Notes: generated by a model not told the origin, from the sequence alone. A DNA stretch of 51,504 nucleotides from Mucidula mucida (GCA_015501055.1 JADNYV010000245.1:1-51504), one strand, 5' to 3'. Numbered from the stretch's first letter, positions 32,012 to 44,467 are shown. Program-made: numbers and translations.

Positions 32012-32552
32012 ATGCAGTCCGTCACTTTGCCTAGCATACACGACATGTTTCCAGGTATGCAGCCCGCCTTTTCCGCGGTATTGTAGTGCTCAACGATGCC
32101 TTCGTAGACTACTTGCTCTATCCCGAAGATCGTCCACCGCCGCCCCACGCGAGCCCACGCGCAGGCAAGCCCCGCGCGCAGCCCAAGAAACATTATTGTC
32201 CATTGTGTCGTCGCGCGTTCAACCGACCAAGCAACCTCGCCATACACATGAACATACACACTGGCGTGACGCGTGCGTTGTTTTCCTCTCCAGAAGACCG
32301 TAGAGCTAACATTCGGTAGCATATGTATGCACATTCCCAGCGTGTGGGCGCGCGTTCAACGTGAAGGCGAACATGCATCGGCATTACCGCAACACGCACG
32401 ACCAGGAGCATCGCGCATCCTCGCGCTCGCCGCGGACCTCCGTCTCACCACCAGAGCCATCTCCGAGTCCAACTCCATCGACATTCCCACTAGTGACACC
32501 GGTACAGTGGAGCGGCTCCTCGTATACAAGCCAGGAATCCGCTCATACATAA
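32012..32552 (+). CDS. Small two-finger C2H2 zinc-finger protein
   Basis: Exons 32012-32054, 32108-32272 and 32320-32552 give 146 residues; introns are 53 and 47 bases. After MQSVTLPSIHDMFP and a proline-rich linker, finger 1 has C45, C48, H61 and H65 (YCPLCRRAFNRPSNLAIH). Finger 2 has C73, C78, H91 and H96 (YVCTFPACGRAFNVKANMH). The linker between fingers is HTGVTPY, a TGEKP-like linker. The Ser/Pro-rich C-terminus is typical of small fungal DNA-binding regulators. The second intron interrupts the linker between fingers. It is probably a nuclear transcription factor; targets are unknown. Confidence 0.82.
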
Positions 32553-33189
32553 CTCGGAGGGGGGTTCGGGCAAATGATAATGATATGATCACATAGTACT
32601 ACTTAATTCGTTCGTGGTTCATGATAATCCATACCTGTGACCCACGGCCTCCGCGTTGGAATTCTCCGTCCTCGCCGTTCAATGCCGATCAGAGGTTGTT
32701 GTGAGAATCAACTGATGCCACCGACGATCGTGCACTCCCTCGAACGCCTCTTCATCCCCGCCCCAGGATAATAGACATGATCTTCCGCAGTGCAGTCCGG
32801 ATAGGTATGAAGAGCACAGTCTTGATCAATGGTAAGGCTCCAAGACGATCTCGTTCGAAGAAGGCATTCAGCTCAGAAGCGATGGTGGGATGCAATTACG
32901 AGATAAAAGAGGCGCGGACTCGGACGGTTATCCTGGATGGCGGGGTGTTTCCTGTCTGACCTTGAAGCGACGCGAGATTCTCGCAAGATCAAGTTACATC
33001 TGGCATCTATGGCAAGAAGGGAAATCAGCCGACACAGTGAGACGTTCCTAGAGAGGGCGCACCGTCGCTACATCAAACTCTTCGTCAGAGTCTACCCTCT
33101 GACATGCTTCCAAAGGACTAACTGAATTGAGCTACTGTCTATAAGGGGGAGTTCAAGCCAGCGCTTCATTTTACGATATCAACGAGAGA
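32553..33189. other. Intergenic, no gene seen
   Basis: No coding structure was recognised between the convergent C2H2 gene and GSTFuA-like gene. Their 3' ends face each other here. Confidence 0.45.
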
Positions 33190-34043
33190 TTACATTACTG
33201 TTTCATACTGTTTCATAAGCGCCAGAAGTTCTTCCCATCGGCCACCATGCCAACTCGCAATCATCCTCCACTCTTCGCTGTCCGTCCCAAACATGTTCCT
33301 CATCCAAATGAAATAACTAGCAAGGATGATATCGGCAAAGATAGGTTGGTCGCCGGTTATGTAGCGCCGTTGAAAGTCGGCATCCGACCATCTGAGTATT
33401 CCTCCGACTCCCTTCTCGAGCTTTCTCCATGGAAGTTGACGATCCGTCGCCGACTGAGGGGCAATGTCCTCCAGCTTTTTCCCAAACTCTGCCTCCCGTG
33501 CGCGACGAAAGAACTCTTGGCTGCGTGGGTTTAGGATCTTCCACTCAGCAGGTATGATGAAAGGGAGCAGGGGAGCAAATTTTGGGCGAAGGGCCTCGCG
33601 AAACGCGTTGACAAGCACGTCTAAGTCCTCAGGGAACAGACGAGGAGAATCCGGATAAGTTTTGTCCAAATACTTGGCTATAACAGAGGAGTCGTATACG
33701 AAGCTTGACGTGGAAGAGTCGTGAATCATGGGAAGCGTGTAGCGAGGAGATTTTGAAGCAGGATGAAATACGGGCTGGACACCATTTTTGGTGTAGACAT
33801 CCGCGATATCAGGATACTCGACCCAAACGGTTTTGTATGAGAGGCCCTTTACGTTCAACGCATATCTATGTTATTTCGGTCTGTCAGTGAGAGGATATCG
33901 CGTCGGAGAGTCATGAGTCACCTGGCCTTCCAAGTACTGGGGGACCAAGGAGTGTTATGTATTCGGGATGGGATATCATAGAGGGTTATAGGCGGAGCCA
34001 GAGCATCACGGCGAGTATCGGTATTCATTGCAGAGTGATCCAT
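33190..34043 (-). CDS. GSTFuA-like glutathione S-transferase
   Basis: Exon 1 (34043-33922, or from the in-frame ATG at 34028) and exon 2 (33865-33190) give 265 (or 260) residues. The N-terminus reads PITLYDIPS, then PWSPSTWKARYALNVKGL and TVWVEYPDI. This is the thioredoxin fold of the basidiomycete GSTFuA/Ure2-like group, with a serine in the active-site SPSTW loop. LPMIHD and VYDSSVIAKYLDKTYP complete the glutathione site, followed by an all-helical C-terminal domain (ITGDQPIFADIILASYFIWMR). Such enzymes handle or bind xenobiotics and wood-derived phenolics in wood-decay fungi. A further ATG at 34166 is in frame but gives an unusual extension, so I prefer the later start. Confidence 0.83.
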
Positions 34044-35426
34044 AAAAGTATTAGGCTTCGCCTGAGTTAAAGCGAAAAACCGGTTCAAGTTTCGCGGACG
34101 GTGCAAATGCTGCCTTCCTGTTCCCTGAGACGCCCGAAATGCCGGTCGTAAACGCAGTGCAGACATTCGAGATAATCTTCAGATGACTATGACTATGACT
34201 ATGAGCTGGGGCTGCTCACTCCATGATGAGCGTTATGTATCATTCAAATCGATCAACACATGACCCAAGGCCTAGACCCCAGAATAGGACTGTGTAACAC
34301 GGCGTGTTGCCAGTAAAAAGTTGAACTGATGCGCCTATGAACCCTTCAAAACGAATGTCCATAACGGTCAACTCATCTTCCCTTCTCTACACGCCTTACT
34401 TGCTTAGCGCTCCCTGTTCCTCAAGGAGAGTCGCCTATGCCTCGACTCATACTAACCGTCTACCAGTTTGTTTCGAGCCTTTTCTATCAAACACACTTTT
34501 AGAAAAGTCGCAGGGCGATCCTGGAGCTCGGGTTAACTTGAAGGCCTTCTACTCATCACTCTTACTCATAGCTGTCCCACTGCCAGTTCCTTCTCCGAAC
34601 GAATTGAACTGAATGGCCGCAGATATCTCTTGTCGTCGAAACGCTATCGCTATCGACTCGGAAATTGCGCGCCCAAGATACCGGCACCATAATGAACACT
34701 AGATGTGATCCATGAATTTCATTGGCTAGTACCTTGAATAGCAGCACTATAGACTTTCCATCTACTCTATCCTTGACGCTTCCGTCCCTGTTATCGACAC
34801 TTATTTGGAAACTTTGTACTAGCGACGCCCATACCTTGGACATCGAGCATGTAGACTACGAACGTGCGCTCTAATGTGTACATCGTCATGCCCCTCACTT
34901 GCAGAGCGGTTGTAGGGAGTCTCTTCGATTCTGGTTGTATTCCATGTGCTTCTCATGCTCTTCACAGACATATAACGGAGAAAGGTTTCTGGCTATGTAC
35001 GAACAGCGATGCACCTTACCGCCGCCATCCTGGAGTCAGCCCTCACTTCTGTCTCAATGCTGAGATGGGACGACGTTCTCGCCCTCTTGGCGGACATTGT
35101 GGAGATTGTCGTCAAATACAGGACGCTCGGATTTCCCATCATGGGGAAAGAGCAATTTCTCAGAGAAATGAAAGCCGATGTGCTTTGTGCCTGCTTTACG
35201 CCTGGGGCGTTGAAAGTCAGGTGGCGTATGATCGCTCAGTTTCCCTAGTAACAACAGAACAGTACACTCTTGAGGAGGTCTACGAGCTCAAGGGAGACGC
35301 TAGTTGCGTAGTCGTGCGAGTGAGTTGCAAGGAACTTTTGATCTTCCTCTCAATTTGACGTTGTGGGGTGGGTGCATTCTGAGGCTACGTCTAAACGAGG
35401 AATTCCATGGTACTTGGAATACATGT
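34044..35426. other. Intergenic, no convincing gene
   Basis: A 79-codon plus frame (35009-35248) overlapping a 164-codon frame (34864-35358) is open but shows no domain, and the two are in different phases. I do not call a gene. A short run of ATGACTATGACT-like repeats lies at about 34182-34203. Confidence 0.4.
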
Positions 35427-36249
35427 TTACCATTGAAGCAGACGAATCAGGGTTTTGATATAACTAGATGATCCACCGACTTGAATACCCCAGGGAAGAA
35501 AAATGGCAAGAAAATCGTATCTAGGATCCGAATCAACATGTAGTATGCCATCGGCAACATATGGAACATCGCTGGCGAACTGAGACGGCAGCGCCAACGC
35601 GCGAGGGATCAAATGGAGATCCCGAAAAGTAATCTGATTCGACCTTCCACGTCCAAGTCCGAGTGGATCCATTTTCCCAGTATTGACTACTGGTATTGTT
35701 TTGGTCCACACATGGTCAAGGCTATGAACGGGCTCATGAGGAAGCTGGCTAACATCAATCAAAGGGTCCACCGTCAGAAAGAGGACTGGCATTAGGGGCC
35801 ACAACGTGCACGCAGTTCGAGTGAGAAAGGATCGCATAATCTGAGAAGGGATCTGAGAAATGGGTATGAAGGCGCTATTGGCTTGGCGTGAACAAATGCT
35901 CATAAAGATAGTAGCGATAGATGGCGTTGAATACTCAACGGCTGCCAACGCAGCTGGATCCTCGGCGTCCCCAAGCGAAGGAGTAACCAGCGATAATACG
36001 AATCTGTGGCTGGGTTTCAACACGGCGCCCAGACGAGGACGAACAGGACGTAACATTCTACGGGTTAGATGAATTCAGTGGATGTAAGTGTATGGAACTC
36101 CTATGCCTCCATGTTCGCTGGCTTGAAGGTTGAAGACGTCCTGATAAGATGAGGAAGAACTTGTGAAGAACGAAAGAAAGCAACACAAAGCTTCCGATCA
36201 TTATTACGGCCCGACGCGTGTCTTTTGTCGTCGATGGGCGGGCCGCCAC
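35427..36249 (-). CDS. Hypothetical membrane-anchored protein
   Basis: The family is not recognised. The ATG at 36249 opens a frame starting MAARPSTTKDTRRAVIMIG, with one hydrophobic span (SFVLLSFVLHKFFLIL), like a type II signal anchor. A GTAGAA donor near 36061 and an acceptor (CCACAG) near 36003 would fuse it in frame to a 190-codon frame ending at 35427 (LGDAEDPAALAAVEYSTPS, then DPLGLGRGRSNQITF). No catalytic motif is evident. The long open frame and plausible splice favour a real gene, but further introns may exist and it could be noncoding. Confidence 0.35.
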
Positions 36250-36534
36250 CTACGAGTACTAGCAGGTAGCAGAAGAATTGTTGAATGGTTACGCGAAGAC
36301 GATTGCGGCAAGTTCTCTGGCTGCAGCTTTCCTTTACCTCTACGTTTCACTGCGTTCGTTCATGATCATCGTGAATCGTGGTTGACTGAATTAACATTGG
36401 AAAGATATACGATGACGTGCAAGAACAGTAGACATGCGGATTATGATATTACAATTGGGGTGAGATGGGACGTAACAATAAAGCTTCAAAACAGTAGAAA
36501 GTTCCTAACGTATCTCATGAAATGTACATGCACA

Positions 36535-38591
36535 TTATACGTGCTTTTCCCCGATGGACTGTATATGCGTGTCCTTAGGGCTATTAGTCGTCTTCATGTC
36601 AACCTTTTCGCCTAAACGGTGTTGAGGCGGAGCGGCAGTAACGGTCGACGCGATCTGGGTCGTTGCTGCGGCGTACGGTGATCGTTCCCGAATTCTTTCG
36701 CCGTATTTCATCAGGATAAACTACGCCACACGTGTTAGCCCTCGATCATGAATTTCACACCGGATCACTTACTGGCAAAGGGATCATGACGGTGGCGATC
36801 AGGGCGCAGAGCGTTCCTGCCCACTGATATCCCATGTTCGTAAACATCTGGGTGCTGTATAATGGGAACGAGGCGGCGAGCATGTTTCGAATGAAGCCTT
36901 GGGCAGAAATAGCAGACGACGCGTATTCCCCGTAACCGTCAGCGAGATAATTCTGGACGGCGTCAAAGATCAAATCTGTATAGCAGAAGCGTCAGTAAAA
37001 AGATATTCGCCATGGAAAGAGGAACGTACAAATGGAAAAGACCATGGGGCATAGAGCGAGCGTCGGCACTATCCAAGGCACGCTAGCGAATTGGGTCCAA
37101 GAAAACCAGAACAATGACACTGGCAACAAGATCCCTCCAATCCGACTCCACCACAACCTCGCCTCTGGACTGGGAATGCCTCCGTTCTGCTCGCGCACAC
37201 GAGCATAAACAGCATTCTGGTGGAACGATGCACCGAAGGCTAAGAATGTCCCGATAATGGACGAGATGTATGGGAGTCCTGCAATACCTTGACTCCAGCC
37301 GTGGTTGTGTTGAAACGTGAGAGGAATAACGGCGAAGAAGAGGAATATGATTGCCCATGCGAACGCGAGCCAGAGGGAGAAGAAGAAAACCACAGGTTCT
37401 CGTACGAGAAGGACGAAAGCCCGTGTCGTAGATGCAGATAGAAGCGCTCTTAACGAGGGAGTTTCGATTTCGGAGGCTGCTTTGTAGCGGGAGTCGCCTG
37501 TCTCTTTACGCAGCGCCTTGGCACGTTTGGCGAGAATTAGCCCGCCACGAGTTTCTGACAGAAACACCAACTCGACAATAAGTAGGGCGCCGTTGCAAAT
37601 AAGTTGGATCTATCAGCACGCGTAAGCGTACTTCCTCTCAAAGAGGGAGGGACTTACCCATTCGATCCACCTCCATCCGATGTTCTGGTTGATAAATCCA
37701 GTCCACAAGGGAGCTGCGACCGTTCCGAAGACGGCGACGAAGCTAAAGAGATTAATCGGAAGACCGCGCTCTTTGGTGCTCCATATATCCGCAAGCGTTC
37801 CAGGAATAATGGTAGTACCGGCAGCACCAAAGCATCCTGAGAGAAGACGAGCTATGATGACGGTTTGGATGTTTTGGGCGAGGGCAATGGGTATGAACCA
37901 CACTGTGAAGAGTGCGTAGGATCCGAGGTAGATGGGATTTCTGCCGATGAATTCGGAAAGCGGACCGAGGAACATGGGCACGACGGCAAATGAAGCTGCG
38001 AAGTCAACGATTAAGAAGATGCACCTTCATAGAAGCCTGGCGACTGACCGTTAAAGACGAACATGCCCACCTGACCAACTTCTACCGCGACACCGAACTC
38101 TTCACACATATCGGTAATGCCTGCAGAGAACGATGCAGTGGCCAATCCGCTGAAAAAAGTGTTAGGGAATAATCCGAGGTTGATACTGATAACGTACATA
38201 AATAGACACATGAAGCATAGAAGAATAGTCGTGCGCCACTTCTTCGCGTTGGACCACTGTACGACTTTGTCAGATGAGCAATGTGAGGTAAAGAAAGAGC
38301 TGACATTCATGGGATCGTTAGGATCATCAGGCTCGAATGTAACTAGGATGACATCGTCTTTGCTTTGCAGAACTGCGCGGCTGGTGATGGGGGTAAGAGC
38401 GGGGGTCTGTGTAGCCGACGTCGGCCCAGTACTGGATGGACCGGATGCGTCGTCGACGTGCTCTGAATCGCCGACGGCACTCGGTTTAACTGCAGCGAGA
38501 AAGGACAATGAGTGACAGTTCAAAGGATTACAAAGAGCAACGTACCATGCTGAACACTGGCGGCACTACTTTGCGTTATCTTGGAAGCCAT
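36535..38591 (-). CDS. MFS drug:H+ antiporter-like transporter (DHA1 type)
   Basis: Seven exons, 38591-38546, 38489-38305, 38256-38049, 37995-37658, 37609-37030, 36975-36773 and 36720-36535, sum to 582 codons (581 residues) in frame. A cytosolic N-terminus ends in the signature DPNDPMNWSNAKKW, followed by TM1. The loop after TM2 has GPLSEFIGRNPIYL, matching the MFS GxLxDrxGRR motif; RLLSGCFGAAGTTIIPGTLAD covers TM4-5, and GWRWIEW follows. The second half starts at FVLLVREPVVFFFSLWLAF, and a cytosolic tail ends IGEKHV. Transporters of this kind expel toxic compounds or move polyamines at the plasma membrane. The TGA-free splice frame argues for an intact gene. The downstream PDR transporter and nearby GSTs give a detoxification-flavoured context. 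Confidence 0.85.
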
Positions 38592-39158
38592 AAGATGGTG
38601 GTAATGAGATGAAGACGAAGACGTGAAAACTTCTGGGGTACTAAGCACGAACGGTCATTTAAGTACCCGGACCAGACCCGGACCACCACGACGATATGTC
38701 GGAGGAACACTTCAGCATTATCGATGAGTAGCCCGACTTAGCGCGGCACGGAAGAAAGAGCATGCCACAGCATGCTCCCTCCCCCGAGGCACCGGTCGGT
38801 CGTCACTCCCAGACGATAACAGACTGGTCGAGTCCACCACCTAGGGCTTCGCGTCGAGATGCGATCTATACTCGGTCAAGTTCCGTGGAGCCATAGATTG
38901 AGTCTATCGGTGAGAAGTATATCGCCGCGGATTCCCCCTTTGGGAATCCGCTGCCACTTGCACCCGCCATGACCAATCACAGAAGACTTGCATTGAAGAC
39001 CGGTTGCACACGCAATTAGTAGTGCCTATACCTGAACACGACCACGTTCAAGTTGTAGAAATGTCCAAATGCCCATTACACAGATACCTTGAATACTCAT
39101 ACAAAAAAACTAAGATTAGTGCTGTAAGTTAACAGGTCCATGAGGACTACGAAATCTG
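38592..39158. other. Intergenic, no gene seen
   Basis: Holds the MFS gene's upstream region and the 3' flank of the deacetylase gene. A near-palindrome around 38930-38950 (GGATTCCCCCTTTGGGAATCC) could form a hairpin. No coding frames of note. Confidence 0.4.
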
Positions 39159-41635
39159 TCAGCCCCGAAACCCGAATCCGAAGTGGGGAGAACTCACGTC
39201 AGGAACACCAGACGCGGTAACGCTCTGGTACGCTTTAGTGCCCATGCACTCGGAGACAGTAACCAATTCATATCCCAAGCTTTGTAGTCTTTGGATGACG
39301 GTAGGCATAATCTCCAAAGGCGTATGGTCGTACGTCTCGTGGTGCAGTATTAGTAGACTGTCGGGGTCAGTGGCCAGAATATCATCGTAGCGCTGGAAAA
39401 CTTCGTCCGTGCTGACTTTCCAATCGAGCGAATCAAAATCCCAAATGGCGATAGCCTGTCCTCGCTCGCGGGCGACTTGCTGGACTAGGGAGTTGTAGTT
39501 TCCAAATGCTGGTGAATCGCTCAAGTAGAATACGAAGTCACTGAGGGAGATACATACGCGGCCGGACATACGCAGGTACAACTCCGACGATACGGGACAG
39601 TGCGACTGTAGCTTGGGTGATTAGTAGAAGCTTTGCACGTGTACGAGAATACATACGCTCCACACGAGACATCTCTTCATGAACTAGAAGACGGAAGTCA
39701 AGCGGGGCAGTGGGAATCGGAGAAGCGGCGTACTTCGCTCATAGGTCAACGTGGTCAGGTCGAGATGAGCCCAGGTGTGGGACGCCATCTCATGGCCAGC
39801 GGCATATGCGTACTGTATATTCGCCACGTTCTCCGAACTATAGATACAGCCGTCTGAGTATATCGTCGTCAGAGGAGGCGGGCAATTCAAGATGAAGGGC
39901 ATACAATTGTTACCGTCTGGAATGTAAGGTTAGATGTCGTTTAGTACCCATGATAGAAACATACTAAAGAAGAAGGTAGCCTTAGCATCAGCATTGGTAA
40001 ACATATCGCTGAGCTGGTGGCTGAAAACTATCGTGAGTTACGTGACAAGTCTAAATAGCAAAAAGCGCAACAGGTAATGATATGGACCATCGTCCTAGAA
40101 CAGCATCAGCCACAGCATAAGTACGCGAAAGAAACACTTACAAAGTCAAGGCAATGTGGTTAGGATTAACACACTTCGTAATAGCCCTGCCGCCCTCGGG
40201 TAGTGGCAAGTTGACGTTCGTCGCACCATAAACCACCACTCGCCACCCTGCGCCGCACGTCTTGCTCGAATCGCCCGCACACGGCATATTGCAATCTGCA
40301 GAGGACGCATCGACGGGAGTGTACGAATACGCATTGGAGCAGTGGCACTCCAGCCCGTATTCAACGCCCGCAAGCGTAAACCCAGCATCGCGACAATGCG
40401 TTGCACACCACGCCGGAGTATTAAGCGAGCTCGAGATGCTCGCTCCGCCAAGAAGACGCGTGGACCCATCGACCGCGCACGCGTGGATGAGGCTCCAATC
40501 GCTGGGGATCGTAGCGGGTGTGGTACTAGGCGGCACGTAACTCGGGCTTTCATAAACAGAAATACGCCATCCACCTCCGCACTTCTGTGTAGAGTCGCCA
40601 GTACACGGGGTAGTGCATCCATCGCCAGCGGTAAGACCAGCAGCAGTATTGTAAGACGATGCGCAGTAGCACTCCCGACCGTCCTCCAAACCAGCAAGCG
40701 TGTAACCCTTGGATGCGCAAAGGCGGTACAGGAAGCGGGGGTGTTGGTCGTGCTGCTGGTGGAATACGTAGTCAAAACGCGCGCCGACGAGTCGACTAGG
40801 CAGGTGTGGGCGAGCGTCCAGGTTGTGGTGGAAGGGGGAGTAGCAGTGGAAGAGGACTTGTAGGTCGCCATGCGCCAGCCGCCACCGCACGTCTGTGAGA
40901 TGTCGCCAGTGCAAGGCGTCGAGCAGTCGCTTGAGGGCTTCGTGGGTGGAGAGCGAGCGTACGCGTTGGCGCAGTAGCATTCGTTGCCGTTCTGTACCCC
41001 GCAAGGGAGTAGCCACGAGATGAACAGTCTGCAGCACAGTTGGCAGGTGTGTTGGAGGACGAAGAGGACTGATATCCCTGCATGATACGAGTGCTGCCAT
41101 CCTCAACGCAATTTTGGTCCACCGACCAACCAGAAGGCAAAGTTGCAGTGGGGGTAATCGTCTGCTTCTGGAAGACTGAGAGCCGGTAAGGACCGCCACA
41201 GGTCTGGCCTTTATTCCCTTGAAAACTGTTAGATGGATCTTAGCAGCGAAAACATGTCGTACCATCGCAAGGCGTATTACATTCACTAGCGCCAACTGTA
41301 TGACCGGTAATGGCTAGACTGTTCGAACAGAAGCATTGAAAATAGTACTGGGTCCCGGCGTACGAATAACCATTAGATGAGCATGCAGCGATACAAGACT
41401 CGGACGTCAACGAATGATCTTCGAAAAACATGCCCGTCATGGTCCTTTGCTCGCTATCGCTATAGCATCCCAACGCCTTCCAGTCTGAAGGAATCGCACG
41501 ACGCGAAACCGCATTATTCGTCTCCAGTAAAGAACGTGGTTTGGAAGAAAACGATTGTCGGGAGGAAGAAAGGGTTTGTGCAGAAACGGAGAGTGCGAGA
41601 AGAAGAAAAGAAGGGACGAGCGTCTTTGCGCTCAT
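39159..41635 (-). CDS. WSC-repeat polysaccharide (chitin) deacetylase, CE4, with three one-base frame breaks
   Basis: The signal peptide MSAKTLVPSFLLLALSVSAQ starts at 41635, after TATATAAA at 41691-41684. Four WSC domains follow, recognisable by repeated GWSVDQNCVEDGSTR-, WTLAHTCLVDSSARV- and DWSLIHACAVDGSTR-like starts and by ECYC/ECHC, TPC and CGAGW cysteines. After CVNPNHIALT comes a CE4/NodB domain: a DDGP motif in a small exon, ATFFF then NGNN across an intron, HTWAH for metal binding, RPPFGNYN across an intron, IWDFDSLDW and LILHHE. The enzyme removes acetyl groups from chitin, and WSC domains bind wall glycans. The frame breaks at about 40996 (C4, five expected), 40719 (AAA) and 40142 (AAA) are each one base short in a homopolymer. 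Sequencing error is likely; otherwise it is a recent pseudogene. The 3' end is uncertain: a GTGAGT donor before 39159 may add a final exon. Confidence 0.78.
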
Positions 41636-42351
41636 TGCTGGGGATCGAAGGGCCGGACGTGAGGGATACTCGTGCGGAAAGGGTTTATATATGTGAGTGT
41701 TAGGAGGCGCCTAAAGTCCCGGTTCCGTGCCTCGCGTTTCTGGCTCCATGCACGTTGTAGTTTGTCTCCGCCCTTTGTCCTAGACGGGAAGGCTTCCTCG
41801 GATTCAGCACTGTAATTTACTTTCTCACAACCGTTTATTCTCTCTGATGAGGCGTTCTTACCTCGAGAACGAGTAAATTCAGGAGAAGCTTCATTCGGCG
41901 ACGCCAGCGCGGGATAGGGAGGTTTCACGTATAACGCAGGGGATAACCCCGTGATAAGGCCGGTGGGTCTTTAGTTGTTGGCTCAGAGGGTATACGAGAA
42001 ATGGTATACGTTCTATGTGCCTGGCGGGACTGGGTCATGAGCATCGCTAGAAACTCGTAAACCTTCTTACCTGGTAGGGAGGTAGAAGATTCGATAGTAC
42101 ATCGTTCAGTCAGGCCAGTGCCTACAAGAAAAAGTCAAATCACAGCGCGTAGTGTAGCGCCGGGACTTAGGCCTAGAAGAGTGGTCCTGGCAAAAATGAT
42201 ACATGCTATATGAGAGATGTCATACCAGTTGGCAGTGTACGAAAAAATACAATCAAAAGCGACCTTCATAGCGTCGAGAATTCCAAGTGCGGCGCTGGTA
42301 CGCGCGATGAACGCAAAGGAGAACAGAGCATTGTTGGCACGCACATGATCG
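41636..42351. other. Upstream region of the deacetylase and unassigned DNA
   Basis: TATATAAA at 41691-41684 serves the deacetylase gene on the minus strand. A minus frame at 42368-42135 (77 codons) is hydrophobic in part but has no clear identity. Confidence 0.4.
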
Positions 42352-42640
42352 TCACTGGCATTGAGCAAACGATTTTTTTATCGACGGGACTTGCGGCCCG
42401 GAACCGCCGGCGGCACTTGCTTTGCTTCCTCTGTTATTCGATACGTCTAATAGCTCGCACAGGAGCCTATCCAGAAACATCACCTCTTCTTCAAACGATG
42501 GGTCATTGTCAATCATTGGGTGCTGCGACAAGTTCTTTTCGGTACTCACGCCGTACTTACTTGATGGTACTTACACCGCAAATATGTGAATCTGTTCAAG
42601 TTGTTCGGCGTTCATCATTGCGTATGCCATTAATCAAAGC
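42352..42640 (-). CDS. Small hypothetical acidic protein, tentative
   Basis: A short frame starting near 42628 (MMNAEQLEQIHIFAV) runs into a GTAAGT-like donor and could splice to STEKNLSQHPMIDNDPSFEE and onward (42549-42352), which ends in a Gly/Ser-rich tail. Composition (acidic, helix-forming, then disordered) is protein-like, but no family was recognised. The opposite strand has a longer yet less protein-like frame. Confidence 0.25.
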
Positions 42641-43636
42641 CAGACTTGGGAAGGGATCCACGGATGTAATAGTATCATTAGTGACTCTGTATTCTGGCTG
42701 TTCATGTGCCTCAATGCGCTACAGATTCCGGAGCCCGTCAGGAATGTTGCAACCGTCTGCAAGATACGACGACACTTCGCTAGTTCGACCCCGGTGGTTA
42801 GCTGTAGTCCGAATCATCCTGTGATGTCCTGTACCCTCTCGCCTTCAGTCCACGAAAGCCTACAGACCCAGAGATCGTGATAAGTCCAGGTACCTTAGCG
42901 CTTACTTCTGCTGGTCTGTCGTAATACTGTTCAGTTTCGGATCCGTATCTGACGCGTCAAATGCTGACCTTGCTATTGAACGAAGCTCCTATATCGCGCT
43001 ACTCCAATCAGTCTTCTCCTTCGTCGCAAATTTGGCGTCGTCTCATGATGTCAAGCCTAGGCTCCAACTTTAACCGTCGAGATTCGAGATTCCATGAACA
43101 GCAGCCGCGATGGCCAAAGTCGGCGTGCATCTGTCTGGAACCACTCGGTGAGAATATGTGTGCCTCAGACCATCAGCTTCTTGTCCATTCTTTTGGGATT
43201 GCAGAAGCCCAATATACATTGTCGATTCGGTCGTTCAGTCAGTCCGTGTCATAGGGATCAGAATCGTCTCCAGCTTGGCGCTTTCATTCTATTGTTCTAA
43301 AAACAGGAAAGCGGTCCAAGAGGAGACTGCCTCTTTCATTCAGGGAGTTTGACAGAGGGCTCAGGGACGCGTGCGTGGCGTGTGGTCCCGACCGTCCAAT
43401 CGATATGTGCGACTTCCTCTGCTCGCTTTGGCCGATATAGAGAACGAAGAGGACCATAAGCGTGGCTGATTTCGTCACCACTCCCACAATGTAACCTCAG
43501 CGCTTAGTGTGGCCCCGGCGATTTGTAAGAGCGTGATCTGCACAAAATCCTGCCCAACACAAGTCAATCTTGGCGGTGTTATGATGGGCTACCAACACAG
43601 GAGAGTCAGTCCCGACTCCGAAAATAGCAGCAAGAT
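42641..43636. other. Intergenic, no gene seen
   Basis: No convincing exons. Short plus frames at 42961-43352 lack domain features and splice context. Confidence 0.35.
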
Positions 43637-44467
43637 ATGCTGTACGACGCGACATGCAATACAGTCTTCATAGCGGCTATTGAAAAGCTTTTAAAAACCT
43701 GTGTGCTCTCCGACAAGGTCAAGTTCCTCGTCCACTCAGACATGTCTACCCACATCAACGCGTCGAGATCCGGCCATGTCTGTTTCCAGCTTGACTCCAA
43801 CAGTCATGCATACTCTAGTCAAGCCTTTGCTGGTGCAAAACACAGCAGAAACGAGGGCAGCTCTTATGTTGCTTCTGTCTGTTCGACTACATCGCGTTTC
43901 CCGCCCTCTTCGAGCGACAGTTATCACCACGACGACCCCAAGAACAATGGCACATCCTCCAAGTCGGGCTGCGCGACGCCCGACAAAAGACGAACGATCC
44001 CACTTCCTACCCCTGCTACACCCATCCCGTCATGCTCAGGTCAATGGGCGCGCCACATATCTGCAGCATTGCCACAAATCACGAATGACTTGACCTTCGC
44101 AGTCATACACGCTGGATTATCGGATGCAGCCCTCGATCTGATGTTGACGAGTGGCAAGCCCGCTACAGTGCCGGCAGCCAGCTCGATGACGATTGAGATT
44201 GCTGGGCTCCCATACTACGCGCCCTTGAAGGTTCTGCCCAGCCACGGTCGTAGCTTCGTTACCGGAAAAGACGTTGTTCGTGCAGTAGTTGGATCGCTTC
44301 GGATCCCTCTTCTACAGGAGGAGATAGTTGCTATTCAAGGGAAACCAAGGAGCGATCACGTTACGAAGGATATTCGGAGGTGTGCGTTACTGCCGAACGG
44401 GGAGAACACTTGCTTAAAAGGGTTTACACTTACCGATGCCCGTGAGAATCGTTGGAGAGTGGGATGA
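43637..44467 (+). CDS. DUF6699-like protein
   Basis: A single open frame of 276 residues. The N-terminal 120 residues are Ser/Pro/His-rich and probably disordered. The C-terminal part matches the plan of the basidiomycete DUF6699 domain: a hydrophobic strand (MTIEIAGLPYYAPLKV), FVTGKDVVRAVVGSLRIPL, a loop, then RRCALLPNGENTCLKGFTL and a closing NRWRVG. The same order is seen in the gene at 46780-47622. The true start may be further downstream, for example at the ATG before STHINASRSG, since the first 30 residues look less constrained. Function of the domain is unknown. Confidence 0.62.
   Translation: MLYDATCNTVFIAAIEKLLKTCVLSDKVKFLVHSDMSTHINASRSGHVCFQLDSNSHAYSSQAFAGAKHSRNEGSSYVASVCSTTSRFPPSSSDSYHHDDPKNNGTSSKSGCATPDKRRTIPLPTPATPIPSCSGQWARHISAALPQITNDLTFAVIHAGLSDAALDLMLTSGKPATVPAASSMTIEIAGLPYYAPLKVLPSHGRSFVTGKDVVRAVVGSLRIPLLQEEIVAIQGKPRSDHVTKDIRRCALLPNGENTCLKGFTLTDARENRWRVG

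Noticed and set aside
34864..35358. 164-codon plus-strand frame
   Set aside because: Overlaps a second frame in another phase, has no domain and no splice context.
40342..40863. 173-codon plus-strand frame inside the deacetylase gene
   Set aside because: Antisense to the WSC domains, whose cysteine pattern clearly marks the minus strand as coding.
42210..42824. 204-codon plus-strand frame
   Set aside because: Composition is not protein-like and no domain is visible; the opposite strand has a more plausible short exon.
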